This document shows, one piece after another, positions 51,367 to 62,181 of a stretch of 64,000 nt of DNA (positions are counted from its first letter, which is position 1; the number at the start of each line of letters is the position of its first letter). Both the position numbers and the translations under genes were made by a program. The DNA lies in contig NC_025263.1 of NCBI RefSeq assembly GCF_000740895.1, forward strand, positions 1,674,001 to 1,738,000. The letters are read 5' to 3'. The stretch is from Theileria orientalis strain Shintoku. Taxonomy: Eukaryota > Apicomplexa > Aconoidasida > Piroplasmida > Theileriidae. Under the pieces are notes generated by a model, which was not told where the DNA came from, searched no databases, and worked only from the letters and a program-made list of their open reading frames with translations.

Positions 51367-52921
51367 CTACGATGTTATGGAATGATGGTCATAAAAGGCC
51401 TTTTGATCTTCGGAGATGATAGAAAAAGGATCTCCGTACATTGTTTCAACAAATTGTTGTAGTGGGACAATATCAAATTCTTTGTGTAAGTCTTTCGGGT
51501 CGAACTGGTACATAAGTTCGTCTTCCACATCATCGTTGTTCAGTTCATATTCATTGAATCTTTCCATAAAATTCTTATATTCATTAGGGTTTTTACATGC
51601 TACACCTATTACCCAGTGATTACAAAACTGTGCCAGAGTTAGCATGTCTTTAAAATTTTCAAGACTCTAAGATAATAGATGTGAAGATGGTATTTTAGTT
51701 TTGATTAAAAGTTTAGTGTGTAGCTATAAGGGGTGGCTGTGACATACCCGTACTCTCTTTCTCTCATTCTTGTCAATCATGTAGTTGTATGTAAAATTTA
51801 AATGGCGAAAGAAAGCTTCGTCCCATCCTAGGGACTTAAACCTGTGTTAAGAATTATGGTATTTTGAGAGGTGGGAAGAGATAGTGCCAGACATAGGTAG
51901 ACAAAAATATATCATCACATGTGCGAACCTTTCATATTGCGATTCGAAAGTGGGATACTCATCAAACGAATACATATTGACGTTGTGCTGCTAAATTAAC
52001 AGTGTTCATGGTAAGTTAACAAACCTGAACAAGAGGAAAGTACCACTTGGCAAAGAAGCTTGAAGGATTTGTCTAAAGTTGAGTTAGAGAGTATTATCAA
52101 GGTTTAAATCAAGTATGTGGACTTACAAGTTCAAAAAACACGAAGATAGAGGGAGCCTTGGACATCGTGGTACATTTACTGATGACCTGATGAATGAGTT
52201 GTTAGATATAAGGTAAATAAATATAATAAATCACCTTGTTCGATAAATGATTCTCGACATATGTTAAAACAAATTCACTCAAATAAATAGTTGGAAGTTC
52301 ACTGGAAAAACCAAACTCTTTTAACTTATCGAGTTCATCAATATTCCTCAAGTCACAAGGAAACTAAGAATAAAAGTCAGTGTTAAAGTGAAAAAGTGTT
52401 TTGTATAAATGTGATAAAACACATACCACTGTGTATCTGGAGGATTTGAACATGTTTTCTGTTAGCTCATAGTCAGGAAAGAGAGACAGTATCTCTTTCG
52501 TCCTTGAAAATATCTCAAGCTTCAACTTTATCTGGTATTCCAGGTCAAGGTCGAAGCAGGTGACGTTGTCGTACTTTTTCAAAACCCATAGTGAAATACA
52601 GTCGAGCCCGCATCCGAGATTAACGAGTTGGAGCTTCTGTCCCTTGAACGACTCGAAAAAGGTACTAATAACCTTCCGAATTCCCGTCACCCTCAAGTAC
52701 ATGACTGAACATAATGAGCGGGCCGAAAAACTTACATAGATGCGCAAGAGCGGGCATATTCGTTTTAATGGTAAAATGTTTAATGAAGTCGTCGTCGTAG
52801 TAGCCTTTTTCAACACAGTTCCTAAGAAATTTTGTAGCAATAGTTGTAATTACCTCTTCCAAACAAGGATGAAAGGTGCCCATTTGGAACCTGAAACAAG
52901 TCTGTTTAGTACCAACTTCAT
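51367..52921 (-). CDS. LCMT-like methyltransferase, tandem copy E (mosaic)
   Basis: Nine exons: 52921-52854, 52821-52736, 52704-52427, 52363-52235, 52186-52127, 52072-52025, 51990-51929, 51841-51748 and 51666-51367, giving 374 residues. Motifs: CVEKGYYDDDFIKHF, MYLRVTGIRKVI, glycine loop VNLGCGLDCI, CFDLDLE, SSRYTV, LPTIYLSEFVLTYVENH and KSLGWDEAFFRH. It is a patchwork: exons 4-5 with intron 4 match copy B, the exon 8/intron 8 area matches copy C, and the exon 2/intron 1 area resembles copy B again. The first exon model (starting at 52921) is chosen because it gives the phase-2 junction shared by all copies; an ATG at 52870 with read-through of intron 1 is the alternative. Confidence 0.82.
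51665..51787 (-). repeat. Near-identical tract shared with 48302-48424 (copies E and C)
   Basis: Partner of the tract in copy C, covering intron 8 and both flanking exon edges. Confidence 0.85.
52155..52375 (-). repeat. Near-identical tract shared with 47007-47227 (copies E and B)
   Basis: Partner of the tract in copy B. It includes the complete intron 4, which would be expected to drift fastest without recent exchange. Confidence 0.85.
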
Positions 52922-53540
52922 TTAGGAAATCGAAACCGGTGTTTTGAAGGCCAATGTGTTTCAAGAAAAACAGAATAAAACGACATTTTATATCCCCAGA
53001 ATGGGAAAGATTGGAGTAAAAGCTCCACATATCAGGACATTGTGTTGTTAAATTTAACTAGTTTGACATTTGTTTTGACATAGAAGCATAATAAATTCCA
53101 CACTTTGAAAAAAATCATCCCAAACTGTCAGAATCCCCAATACACACTTTGTACTGGTATCCACTTTATATAAGTTATTGGTCACATTAACTAGTAGAAT
53201 CCGTTATAATATTTATTTTTACTATTCCTAATATAATTTGAAGTGAAGGAAGTCTGCTCCTTCCACATCAATTTTACCATTAAACGTATGACCTGATCAC
53301 CATTCTTCTAATTAAAACTAAACCACATTAAATTTGGTACATAGCATGAATATATGTATTTTATTGCAGTGTGTAACGAATCAAGCTGCTGTGAGCTGGT
53401 CCTATAATCTAGTGTGATTAAAAACTGTATAAAATTGAGGCATTTAAAAGATTTTTAGATTCAAAATCTTAAGTGTGTTGTCTATTTTGAAATAATGTAA
53501 ATCCAAATTTTGGAAAATGGGAGTTCCCAGGCCTTTTGCG
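52922..53540. other. Spacer between copies E and F
   Basis: The longest gap inside the array, 619 bp, AT-rich. It separates the five nine-exon copies (A-E) from the two ten-exon copies (F, G). No ORF, pseudogene remnant or repeat could be recognised. Confidence 0.5.
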
Positions 53541-55015
53541 CTATAGTTTTCCGAAATAGTTGTTTATTTCGTCTGTCATGGTCTCTTCGTCGATTAATCT
53601 CCCTAAGTTCAGGGTGTCGAAATAAAGCTTTCTAAAATAATCTACGTCAAAATCCGGTTTAGAAAAATTTATGCCATAGGGCATGTCGTAGTAGTTTAAG
53701 TTCGTGTGATTATCGTATGTGCGAAATAGATTTAAAACCTTTGACAAATTTCTGTCACTTTTGTAACATAAACCACTTATCATATGTGAGCAAGCGGTTC
53801 CAAGTTCGTCCATTTCTTTAAAGTCTTCCAATTTCTAATACTTTTAGTTAAATTTATCACGTTTACCAGAATTCTCTTCTTTTCTTCTGTTTCAAAGTTG
53901 TGGTTATAAAAGTCGTTATAAGACACAAGCTTAAGTTTCCAAGAAAGGTCCTCGTACCTAAACATTAGTATAAATATCGAAGTAAAAGTGCGTACCTTTT
54001 AATTTGCGATTCTAAGGTTCTGTAAACGGCACAACCGAGTGAGTTAGATACAAAATGCTACAGAGAATATCCAGTGTTAAGACTAACTGTTAAAACTTTA
54101 AAGTAATAGCGCCCAAATTCGGTTTTTCGCACAAACTAAATTAATTAAATTTACTCATGATAAAATACCGCTTCAGTAAAAAAGTAAACCGAATCATCAT
54201 TTGAGAACTCATTTAGAAATTTAAGAAACTAAACGTGAAAATCTGACGGTTGAAACTATACCTTGTTCATGGGCTCTGCTTCAACATACATTGATGAAAA
54301 TTCAGCAATGTACATTGTCGGAAGACTAAATTGATGATTAGTGTGTTATATTTGTTATATAATAGTTGATACTCTTTCGAGAATCCTGCGTCAAGTAGTC
54401 TCTGGAAATCTTCAATGCGAGTGAGGTCAAGGGGAAACTGTAAATGGGTTAGTCTTGTTGGTAGTGGTAGAGGTACTGGTAATAGTAGTAGAGGGTGGTA
54501 GTGGGTATTGGTAATAGTAGTAACAAACACTAACCATTTTGTATCTGCTGGATGAGTAAAACCCATTTTCGAGTTTTAAGTCGGGAAGGAGATCAGTGAA
54601 AATCTGGTGGCCGGCCATCAACTCACATTTCAGCTTCACCTGAGTCTCAAGGTCAGTGTCAAAACAGATAACATTAGGATGTTTTTTAAGAAGGTAGAAA
54701 CACAAAGTGTCCAAACCGCCACCCAAATTTACAAATTGAACAGGTTTCCCATTGAAACTCTCAACGAACAAGTCGGCGACCATACGAATGGATACCGTTC
54801 TAATATGATGCACTAATAGTCCTTTTATTCAGCTGGAACAAACCTATACTTAAAAGTGAACTCTGGGTAGCCGGGTCGGCGAAAAACTCAATAAACTCGT
54901 CGTCGTAATACCCAAGTTCAACGCAAACTCTAAATTTTATTGATGAAGTTATAAAATACCGTTTTACGACGAGTACCACATGGGAGGTCTTTTCGGCTTT
55001 AGTTCTTGTAGTCAT
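53541..55015 (-). CDS. LCMT-like methyltransferase, tandem copy F
   Basis: Ten exons: 55015-54960, 54929-54850, 54812-54535, 54437-54373, 54325-54262, 54228-54169, 54135-54088, 54057-53996, 53957-53867 and 53834-53541, giving 365 residues. The exon that is 129 bp in copies A-E is split here into 65 and 64 bp by an extra intron. Motifs: CVELGYYDDEFIEFF, HHIRTVSIRM, glycine loop VNLGGGLDTL, CFDTDLE, SSRYKMV, LPTMYIAEFSSMYVE and DLSWKLKL (Ser replaces the Gly before the exon 9 Trp). Exons 3 to 5 and both introns between them are almost identical to copy G, while the outer exons are unrelated except at motif level. Confidence 0.86.
54320..54787 (-). repeat. 468-bp near-identical tract shared with 56021-56488 (copies F and G)
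   Basis: At a constant offset of 1701 bp the two copies differ at only about three positions over 468 bp, covering exon 3, intron 3 (with a GTA/GTG-rich run), exon 4, intron 4 and the start of exon 5. Sequence similarity falls abruptly at both edges. This is the longest exchange tract in the window. Confidence 0.93.
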
Positions 55016-55241
55016 TTTAAATTAATTTAGTGAAAAATATAGAATTTTTTAAATATTGTTGTGCGTACTTCAATCAACAGTTAAGCCTTGAGAACAAAGG
55101 AGGAAGGCCGCTCAAGATATAGTATCAGGTGAGGGAGATTCTCACTGACATTGGCAAATTTAAGTGATAAAGAGGAATCGTGCAGAGGATAAAATATTTA
55201 CAGCGAAGATTATGCTCGTTTCTGTCAAATGTGTAGCCTTT

Positions 55242-56733
55242 TTAGCAACCCTTGATCCAGAGCTCCGAGAAAAACCTGTCAAAAAATTGCTTGTTGAACG
55301 ATGGCGATGTTCTCTTCAAATGATAGTCAATATCTTCCAAATGTAGTTCAGATTCTTCGTTGGCCTTCATCCCATCCGTAAATATAGTTTTATGAAGTGC
55401 CGGATTGTCATATTTATTCGATGCCACACAACAAAATCCATATCCGTAGTGTAAACCCAGTCCCTCAAACTCGTTAAAAGATTGGAGATTCTATAATAGA
55501 TTTAATATGTAAAATTATTTTGAGACGAACCAATACGCGTTTTCTCTCTGATTCGGGCAGCAGGTTCCAAAAAGTTGTACCGCGAGTGGCACTAACCAGT
55601 TCCCACCCCAAGTCCTTAAACCTAGGAAAAATATCAGGCTAAAACCAACCTCTGTTTGATATCTTCGGGCGTTCTATACCTTTGGAAGGCGGAGAGTTTC
55701 AATTTGTGTTCCTAAACAGTATATCAAGAAAAGGCGAACCTTATATTTCTCAACGAGGGCCTTGGTGAAGTAGCCATCATGTCCCACCTACAGCAACAAT
55801 ATGGTTGAATCAAAAAATATTGCGGCATAGGAGTATAACGTACCAATCCCCATTCGTAACAACAGACGGGTCCATTACAAAAGTTGGAAAGAAATTTTAA
55901 AGTCTAAAATAAGTGAGCAAAGAGTTAAGAACAAGAATAAGTGGTGAGTAAAGTAAACGTACCTCATTTAGTACATCTGGGTCAATATACATGAAAACGC
56001 ACTCTGCGAAGAAAAGAGTTGGAAGACTAAATTGATGATTAGTGTGTTATATTTGTTATATAATAGTTGATACTCTTTCGAGAATCCTGCGTCAAGTAGT
56101 CTCTGGAAATCTTCAATGCGAGTGAGGTCAAGGGGAAACTGTAAATGGGTTAGTCTTGTTGGTAGTGGTAGAGGTAGTGGTAATAGTAGTAGAGGGTGGT
56201 AGTGGGTATTGGTAATAGTAGTAACAAACACTAACCATTTTGTATCTGCTGGATGAGTAAAACCCATTTTCGAGTTTTAAGTCGGGAAGGAGATCAGTGA
56301 AAATCTGGTGGCCGGCCATCAACTCACATTTCAGCTTCACCTGAGTCTCAAGGTCAGTGTCAAAACAGATAACATTAGGATGTTTTTTAAGAAGGTAGAA
56401 ACACAAAGTGTCCAAACCGCCACCCAAATTTACAAATTGAACAGGTTTCCCATTGAAACTCTCAACGAACAAGTCGGAGATCATACGAGACGAAAAAACA
56501 CGGTGAACATATGCTAAAGATAATGAGTCGTGACCAACTAACTCAGGCTGACTATAGGAATTTGATTGTAAGTTTCACCAAAGACGTGGACGAACTCATC
56601 TTCATAGTACCCTAGTTCGACTGCCGCCCTAAAGTCCTACATTAATGCCAAAAACGTACCGTTTGCGAGATACCGTCAACTTGCCAGTTCTCTTCACTTC
56701 TTTTCGATCTACGTCTAAAACTTCAGAGGCCAT
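55242..56733 (-). CDS. LCMT-like methyltransferase, tandem copy G
   Basis: Promoter-proximal member of the array, ten exons: 56733-56660, 56628-56543, 56513-56236, 56138-56074, 56026-55963, 55903-55844, 55787-55740, 55711-55650, 55621-55531 and 55490-55242, giving 358 residues. Motifs: AVELGYYEDEFVHVF, TYVHRVFSSRMI, glycine loop VNLGGGLDTL, CFDTDLE, SSRYKMV, LPTLFFAECVFMYID and DLGWELVSATRG. The AEC triplet and the GWE tryptophan block make this copy closest in pattern to LCMT1 of other eukaryotes, so it may be the ancestral or canonical gene. Exon 1 is basic and Lys/Arg/Val-rich. Exons 3-5 are shared with copy F by recent exchange. Confidence 0.87.
56021..56488 (-). repeat. 468-bp near-identical tract shared with 54320-54787 (copies G and F)
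   Basis: Partner of the tract in copy F. One of the few differences lies in the GTA/GTG-rich run of intron 3 and the others lie near the exon 3 edge. Confidence 0.93.
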
Positions 56734-57077
56734 TGCCTAATAAACTAATTTACACCTGAGAAAATGTGTTTATCTGAGGTGAACCATTTTACTAGTTCAG
56801 AAATCATTGCCCCCATACTGAAATGAGTCCTAACCCCTAATAAGCAATTCGACAAAGAATAGGAGCACAATTTTTAAATATGGCATAAATATAAATTTAT
56901 AACCGTTTGCACATTGCGCTCGTGTGCCTGTTTCCAAGCCACAAATGTACACTGACTAATACACACCCCTGACGCGAACGTCTGTCGTTCATGCTAAACA
57001 CAAGCTGCTATCATAGCGAACGTTATCTATTATAGTAAATTAAGAATCGTCTGTGATATGTAAAAATCGATGGCGTG
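56734..57077. other. Intergenic, upstream of the methyltransferase array
   Basis: 344 bp between the 3' end of the SSRP1 gene and copy G, all on the minus strand. It should contain the copy G promoter. AT-rich with a GC-richer patch around 56910-57000; no motif is assigned. Confidence 0.45.
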
Positions 57078-59946
57078 TTATTCCTCATCCTCTTCCTCCT
57101 CCTCCTCAGATTCTAAGGAATCATTAGTGGAAAGTGCCTCACCTTCGTCCTGGAAGTCCTCGTCCTCTTCATCTTCCTCCTCCTCTTCTTCATCCTCGTC
57201 CTCGTCCATTTGGTCATTGTAGGAAGTGTGCTCGACCCTTTCAGTGTCCTCGGCGTTGACGACCTTGACCTGCTTAGAGATCAAGTAGTCGTACAGGAAC
57301 TATGTGCGAGTTAGTGTTCATGTGGTGTTGGCGAATAGTTAGCAAGGGGTGACTGCGCTCAAATTACCTTGTATTCCGACTTGTCAATGTTCGTGAACTC
57401 GTACTCTATTGCGCCTCTCATGGATACCAAAATCGCAAAGAAGCGGTTCTGCGTGGTAACTCCGGTTCTACTGAACTCGACGCTGACGATGTCTTCGAAT
57501 CTACAACATTGCGTTAGTCAGGGCAGCCCAATCTACTGGCACAGGTGCCAGTTTTATTGCCAATGTCGGCAGCAGCACCCACCTTATGAAAATGACTGGC
57601 TTGACTATGAATAGGAATGACCGGTTCAGGGGGAAGAGGTGTCCACTTGTGGCCTTGTACGTGCACGATATTGCCTAACGAATTAGTTATTGCCGCCAAT
57701 GCTTGGTAATGTTCGCTAATATTTGCTAATAGTGAATAAGCAATAGTAAGCAGTGAATGTCTAATAGTTACTGAGTCTCCCTTCTCCGATTTAAAATCTC
57801 CTGGGACCACTATGGATCTGTTAACGAGAGAACCAAACAGTCTTGAAATCACATTGTAAGTTTTCCCTAAAGGGCATTCATTTACAAAAGTTGCTCGCGT
57901 ACTGGTATGAGAGTATGCTTCAATGTAACTAGCCTTACCTTCCAGAGTCTTATCCAGCTTAAACTGCTTCATGTCATTTTCCTGCAAGTTTAAATCCACT
58001 TTGGTCTCGTGATCTGCTTCAAATTGCATCACGATGTAAGAATATCTCGTTTGCCCCTGTCTCATGGGCTGCGACAGTCCTGTTAGTAATTATAAGCTTC
58101 CTTAGCAATTTTTCTTAACAAATGGTTGTATTTATCTAATATAATAATCCATGTGCAGTAATCAAGCCGATTTAACAGTGATTAAGAGGATAAATCGATG
58201 ATTAAGTGAGTAACACGAGGAGGAGTTGGTGAGAAGTAGTTACGATTTGAGTATCAAAACGATAACTAAAACACAAACAATCAAACACATCAAAGATGTT
58301 ATCATCTTAGTGTTATTATCAATCAAACTTTAAAAAAAAGTTAAAAATTAACCTATCAGAAATATCTATGAACAAAAAGAATGAATAACTGTATTTTTTA
58401 AAATATCAGTCGTATCATGAAATCCAATTATTCGGGAGCCAAAACAATTAAAGATCTATTAACAAAGTGGCTAAATCAGACAAGATCTCATATACAATGG
58501 CATTTCAACATGTGTTCTCCTAAAATACTGGCAGATTTAAGCCAATATCAACACAAGAACAAGGATTACCGGCATGATGACACAGCACCGGGGGTCCAGC
58601 ACCAAAAACTCAAAATTTTCAAAGGACTTTTGTAATAAAATGTTTTAAACATGCTCAAAATCGTAACCGATAACAGCCAACTGTTCTCCAAAATTTCCTT
58701 CGCATGGGCACGTGAGTGCGTGTGATTGCGTAGCTATTTGCACTTACCTAGTATGAAGTTAACGTGAGGACTGTTCGGCTTCGGCAGGAGAAACATCCTT
58801 ATTACGTTCGAGTACAGCAGTGTGTAGTCGTAGCTCTTTCCGTGCAGCTTTATGCTCCTCTTCGTGAACTCAATCTCGTACCTTCCTCTGGGCACTATGA
58901 GCGGCACGTCCATGAGCAGGGCGATCTTCTCACTCTTCATCTCATCCAAACCGCTTTTCATCAAGAAAGTCTAAATGTTGTCATTTGCGGTCGCAGCCAT
59001 TATCGGAACACGTGCGTGCGTTTACACGGTTTCTATCTATCTATCTGTGCAAATCTACGACTATTTAGCCAACTGCCGAAATCTGCCGACACTAATAGTT
59101 AGTCTAGTAACCTGTTTCAGGTCCTCCAGCTGTATCTCTGCGTCCTCGGGGTCGGTCTTTCCTGGGACGCAGAACCTAATCTCCACCAAATCGTCTGAAT
59201 TGAACACTGTGCTGTTTGTTTTAAGCTCGATTGCCAGGTCCGTCTTCGACGGAATTGTCGCTTGCGCTATTGACTTCGTGTCTATGTCGATGCCCGAGCT
59301 GTTGTTGATCCTCAGGCGGAAGGTTGCGTTCTCGAACTCGTAGGTTCCCCAGTGCCAGCCGCTTCCTGCGACTTCATCCTTTTCGCAGCTCAACTTATAG
59401 TGTTCGGTGAAGTGGTTGTTCAGGTCGTGGACGTTCTGTGCGCTCATTACACTCCACCAAAGCTTACCTTCTCCGTGAATCCGTCAAATCTCAGGACCTT
59501 GTAGTTTTTTGATTCATTCAACTCTATTCTCAGTTGATACAGGTCTAAAATGTTTATGATGCCACTTTTTAAGCTATTCCTACTTGAATTCGTCTTCACG
59601 AACGTTATTGTTGACACGTCCGTGCTTCTGTGCTGTATTACTTCCCCTGTTCTCTTATTTTTCCATCCGAATAGCTCTGATGATACTTTAAAAGCTCCCT
59701 GAATATTTAATATTGTCCATTAATGCTGTATTGAAAGGGTATAACTACAGTGCATACAATAATTAATGTGTTTCCGATTCTTTAACTAAGAATAGCAATG
59801 ATTAGAATAATTATTTTTTTTAAACTGCGTAATCAAATTATAGCTCTATAACTGGTCGTAATAGCTTTTATTTAACGACGTACAAAGTCTGGTACATCCG
59901 GGCCCTTGATATTACCAAAGGATGAAACACTAGTAAGTGTGGCCAT
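57078..59946 (-). CDS. SSRP1: FACT complex subunit SSRP1/Pob3
   Basis: Histone chaperone subunit that pairs with Spt16 during transcription and replication. Eight exons: 59946-59884, 59698-59468, 59435-59112, 58970-58748, 58079-57772, 57674-57583, 57500-57368 and 57299-57078, giving 531 residues. Motifs: FDGFTEKN, GWHWGTYEFENATFRL, EIRFCVPG, IVPRGRYEIEFTKRSIKLHG, RMFLLPKP, RQGQTRYSYIV, ISCTYKATSGHLFPLNRSF and DIVSVEFSR. The C-terminal 50 residues form a long Glu/Asp run. There is no HMG box, so the form is like yeast Pob3, not animal SSRP1. Intron 4 (58080-58747) is 668 bp, an order of magnitude longer than most introns here, and holds a plus-strand frame of 72 codons. Confidence 0.92.
58417..58635 (+). 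CDS. Possible nested small gene in SSRP1 intron 4
   Basis: A 72-codon ATG frame lies on the opposite strand inside the longest intron of the SSRP1 gene. The peptide is of balanced, non-repetitive composition (for example AKTIKDLLTKWL, then HFNMCSPKILADLSQYQ), with an amphipathic helical look, while the DNA around it is AT-rich. This is unlike the hydrophobic or poly-Lys frames produced by AT composition. I know no family for it. It may be a real small gene, for instance an organellar or complex subunit, or chance. Confidence 0.35.
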   Translation: MKSNYSGAKTIKDLLTKWLNQTRSHIQWHFNMCSPKILADLSQYQHKNKDYRHDDTAPGVQHQKLKIFKGLL

Positions 59947-60273
59947 TTAAAATTTATAACGAGTGTTAAAGGTATAATTCTATGTACCAATATCAGGTTA
60001 TGAATGATAAATCCTGCTCACAGGTAGGAATCACCACAATATCGTATGTTGTTTTGTAGAATCACCATTAAAATTTAAAAATAATCTTCTTTACTCTTCT
60101 AACTACTATTACTGTCTGTGGATCAGTAACTGTTTACGGCGTCAACCCTTTTCTGCGGCCAACAACTCTTTTACACACAACAATCTTGCCCACACATATC
60201 CCACTTGCTCATTCCATAAATCACTCTTCGATGCCTATCATATATTACGTAAGGTATCAGCCATTATGAAAAA
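59947..60273. other. Spacer between SSRP1 and RPL10A
   Basis: 327 bp between two minus-strand genes, containing the SSRP1 promoter and the 3' UTR of the ribosomal protein gene. Nothing else was recognised. Confidence 0.45.
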
Positions 60274-61112
60274 TTAACCGTATATTCTGTATGGTTTTCC
60301 CATGGTCGATTTAATAGTTAATCCCTTAATATTGTTCCAGTTCTTCTTCAATAGTGAAACTAGGTAGTTCAGAGACAGCACTATGTTCGCCCTCAGCTGT
60401 TCCGGGGACATTTCAACGTTTCCCACTGCTACTCCCATGCATAGCACCTTCTTCAGCTGAAACTTAACAGTTGCCTTTAATTCGTTTATCTTGTCTTCCA
60501 TTTTGTCCGTATGCAGCAGTTGGGTAGGGAATTTACCTGCCTTGTTCAGACCTGGACCTAGGAAACGTGGGATTTGCGGCAGTAGCGATTGTGACGCGAG
60601 GAAGGCGCTGTAGCTGTTTGCTAACTTCTTAACCATCAATTTGTTCCTGTTGAACTTTTTGAGGCCTTCCAAGTCCACATAATCCACTCCCAGGGCCTTT
60701 GCTTCATCGCAATGCACTGCGTCTCCGAACACGCATACCTTCATGTTCCTGCGTGGAGCCGATCCAAGTACGACTGATCCTGAGAAACGCTTATCCCTTT
60801 GGGTATCATAATCTTTGAGGGCTAAAAGAAGAGTTACCGAGTGTTATTGAAAACTTCATAATTTATAATAAATTGTATATACTATAATATGGCCATTCTA
60901 TAACTAATTCGGGTGTAGGGCTTGAAGTATCCATTCTTAAGTAAATAATAGGCTGATGAGGATTAGTTAAACCATAAATTTAAAATCAGTATCTGATAAA
61001 CTAATAGTGGTAAACACTTACATATTTGTAATTCAACAGTCTCGACAAAATTACGCTTCTTTGTCTTGGAGCCCTCCAGGACCGCCGTAATGGCGTCGTT
61101 TAATCTATCCAT
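60274..61112 (-). CDS. RPL10A: 60S ribosomal protein L10a (uL1)
   Basis: L1-family protein of the large-subunit stalk near the E site. Two exons (61112-61022, 60821-60274) join in phase 1 to 212 residues, against 217 in human. Matches: [80 protein letters not shown] and the ending [20 protein letters not shown]. The N-terminal methionine is placed by matching the start of L10a (short variable leader, then [16 protein letters not shown]). Confidence 0.97.
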
Positions 61113-62181
61113 TGAAAGCTTACTAAATTATAATTAATAATAGATCAAAACTAAAATAGAAGGTCAATTAAATCAGTACAGATCGGGGGTATTATACTAA
61201 AATAAATAGATGTAATAATTTACCTCATTGTGAAATAAGTTTAAATATAATTAGTGTGAAAATGAGAATGTGAGAACGTATGAATATAAATATATATTCA
61301 AAAAGTATCAAAAACTATTCAATTATAAGTATTATTGTTGATAAAATATACTCACTACACAATAGTGTGGGGAAGTAAAAATAATTGTAAAAAACCAAAA
61401 ACATCTACACCCTAATCATTATTTATTTGGAAATTATTGATGACAGTAGAGTTTTAATTAGAGGACTAAATATTATTTTAAATTAGGAACTTTATAAGCT
61501 GTGTTACTAAAGGTAACAACATCTTATTTATTAGTAAGTCACATTCAATAATTTGAATGCTAATAGATCTGACATTTAATTTATATTCTTTATTATAATA
61601 TAATTTATTTAGGTTTTCTGACCATAAACGTATTTACACATTTTATTATTAAAACTGTTTACGAAAAATTCTTAATATATGTACACATGTTTATATAATT
61701 TATTAAGTAATAAAACTGTATTATAATATTGAAAACCCGTCTATCATAAATAATAAATTTGTACACAAAAAAAAGTAATTATTTATTTGATAATATGTCA
61801 GAAATACGGTGGCGTTGTTGTAATTTATATTCTTGTAACATTTTCTAATTACACATTTAAAATAAATGAATTAAAAATAACGGTTGTTAGTTAAATGTGT
61901 GTCACACTAGGATTAAGAAAAGAATAAAATAGAACCCAGGGACGCAACACAGGAATAATAATTAATGTTAAATAAGTACATATATACTAAAAATGGAAAA
62001 TGATTAATTATGAGCAGAGATACATGGATAATAACCTTGATATTTGTGTCTCAATTATAAGCAACCCCATTAGCGGCTTGCTGAACTGCCATACACAAAG
62101 GAAACCACTAGAAACTTATTAAAACGACTAATCACTGTTAAAACAATCCAAATAGTCTTCCTTTTCTCGCTTGTAAACAAA
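61113..62181. other. Intergenic, very AT-rich, divergent promoter region
   Basis: About 1.07 kb between divergent genes (RPL10A minus, acidic protein plus). Extremely AT-rich, with short poly-A runs, no ORF of note, and a less AT-rich patch at 62050-62110 that I could not assign to an RNA. Presumably two promoters. Confidence 0.5.

Noticed and set aside
44616..56733. Possibility that the array is a row of pseudogenes, since single exons look broken
   Set aside because: Every copy splices into one continuous frame with the same exon lengths and phases and without stops, so the apparent breaks are introns.
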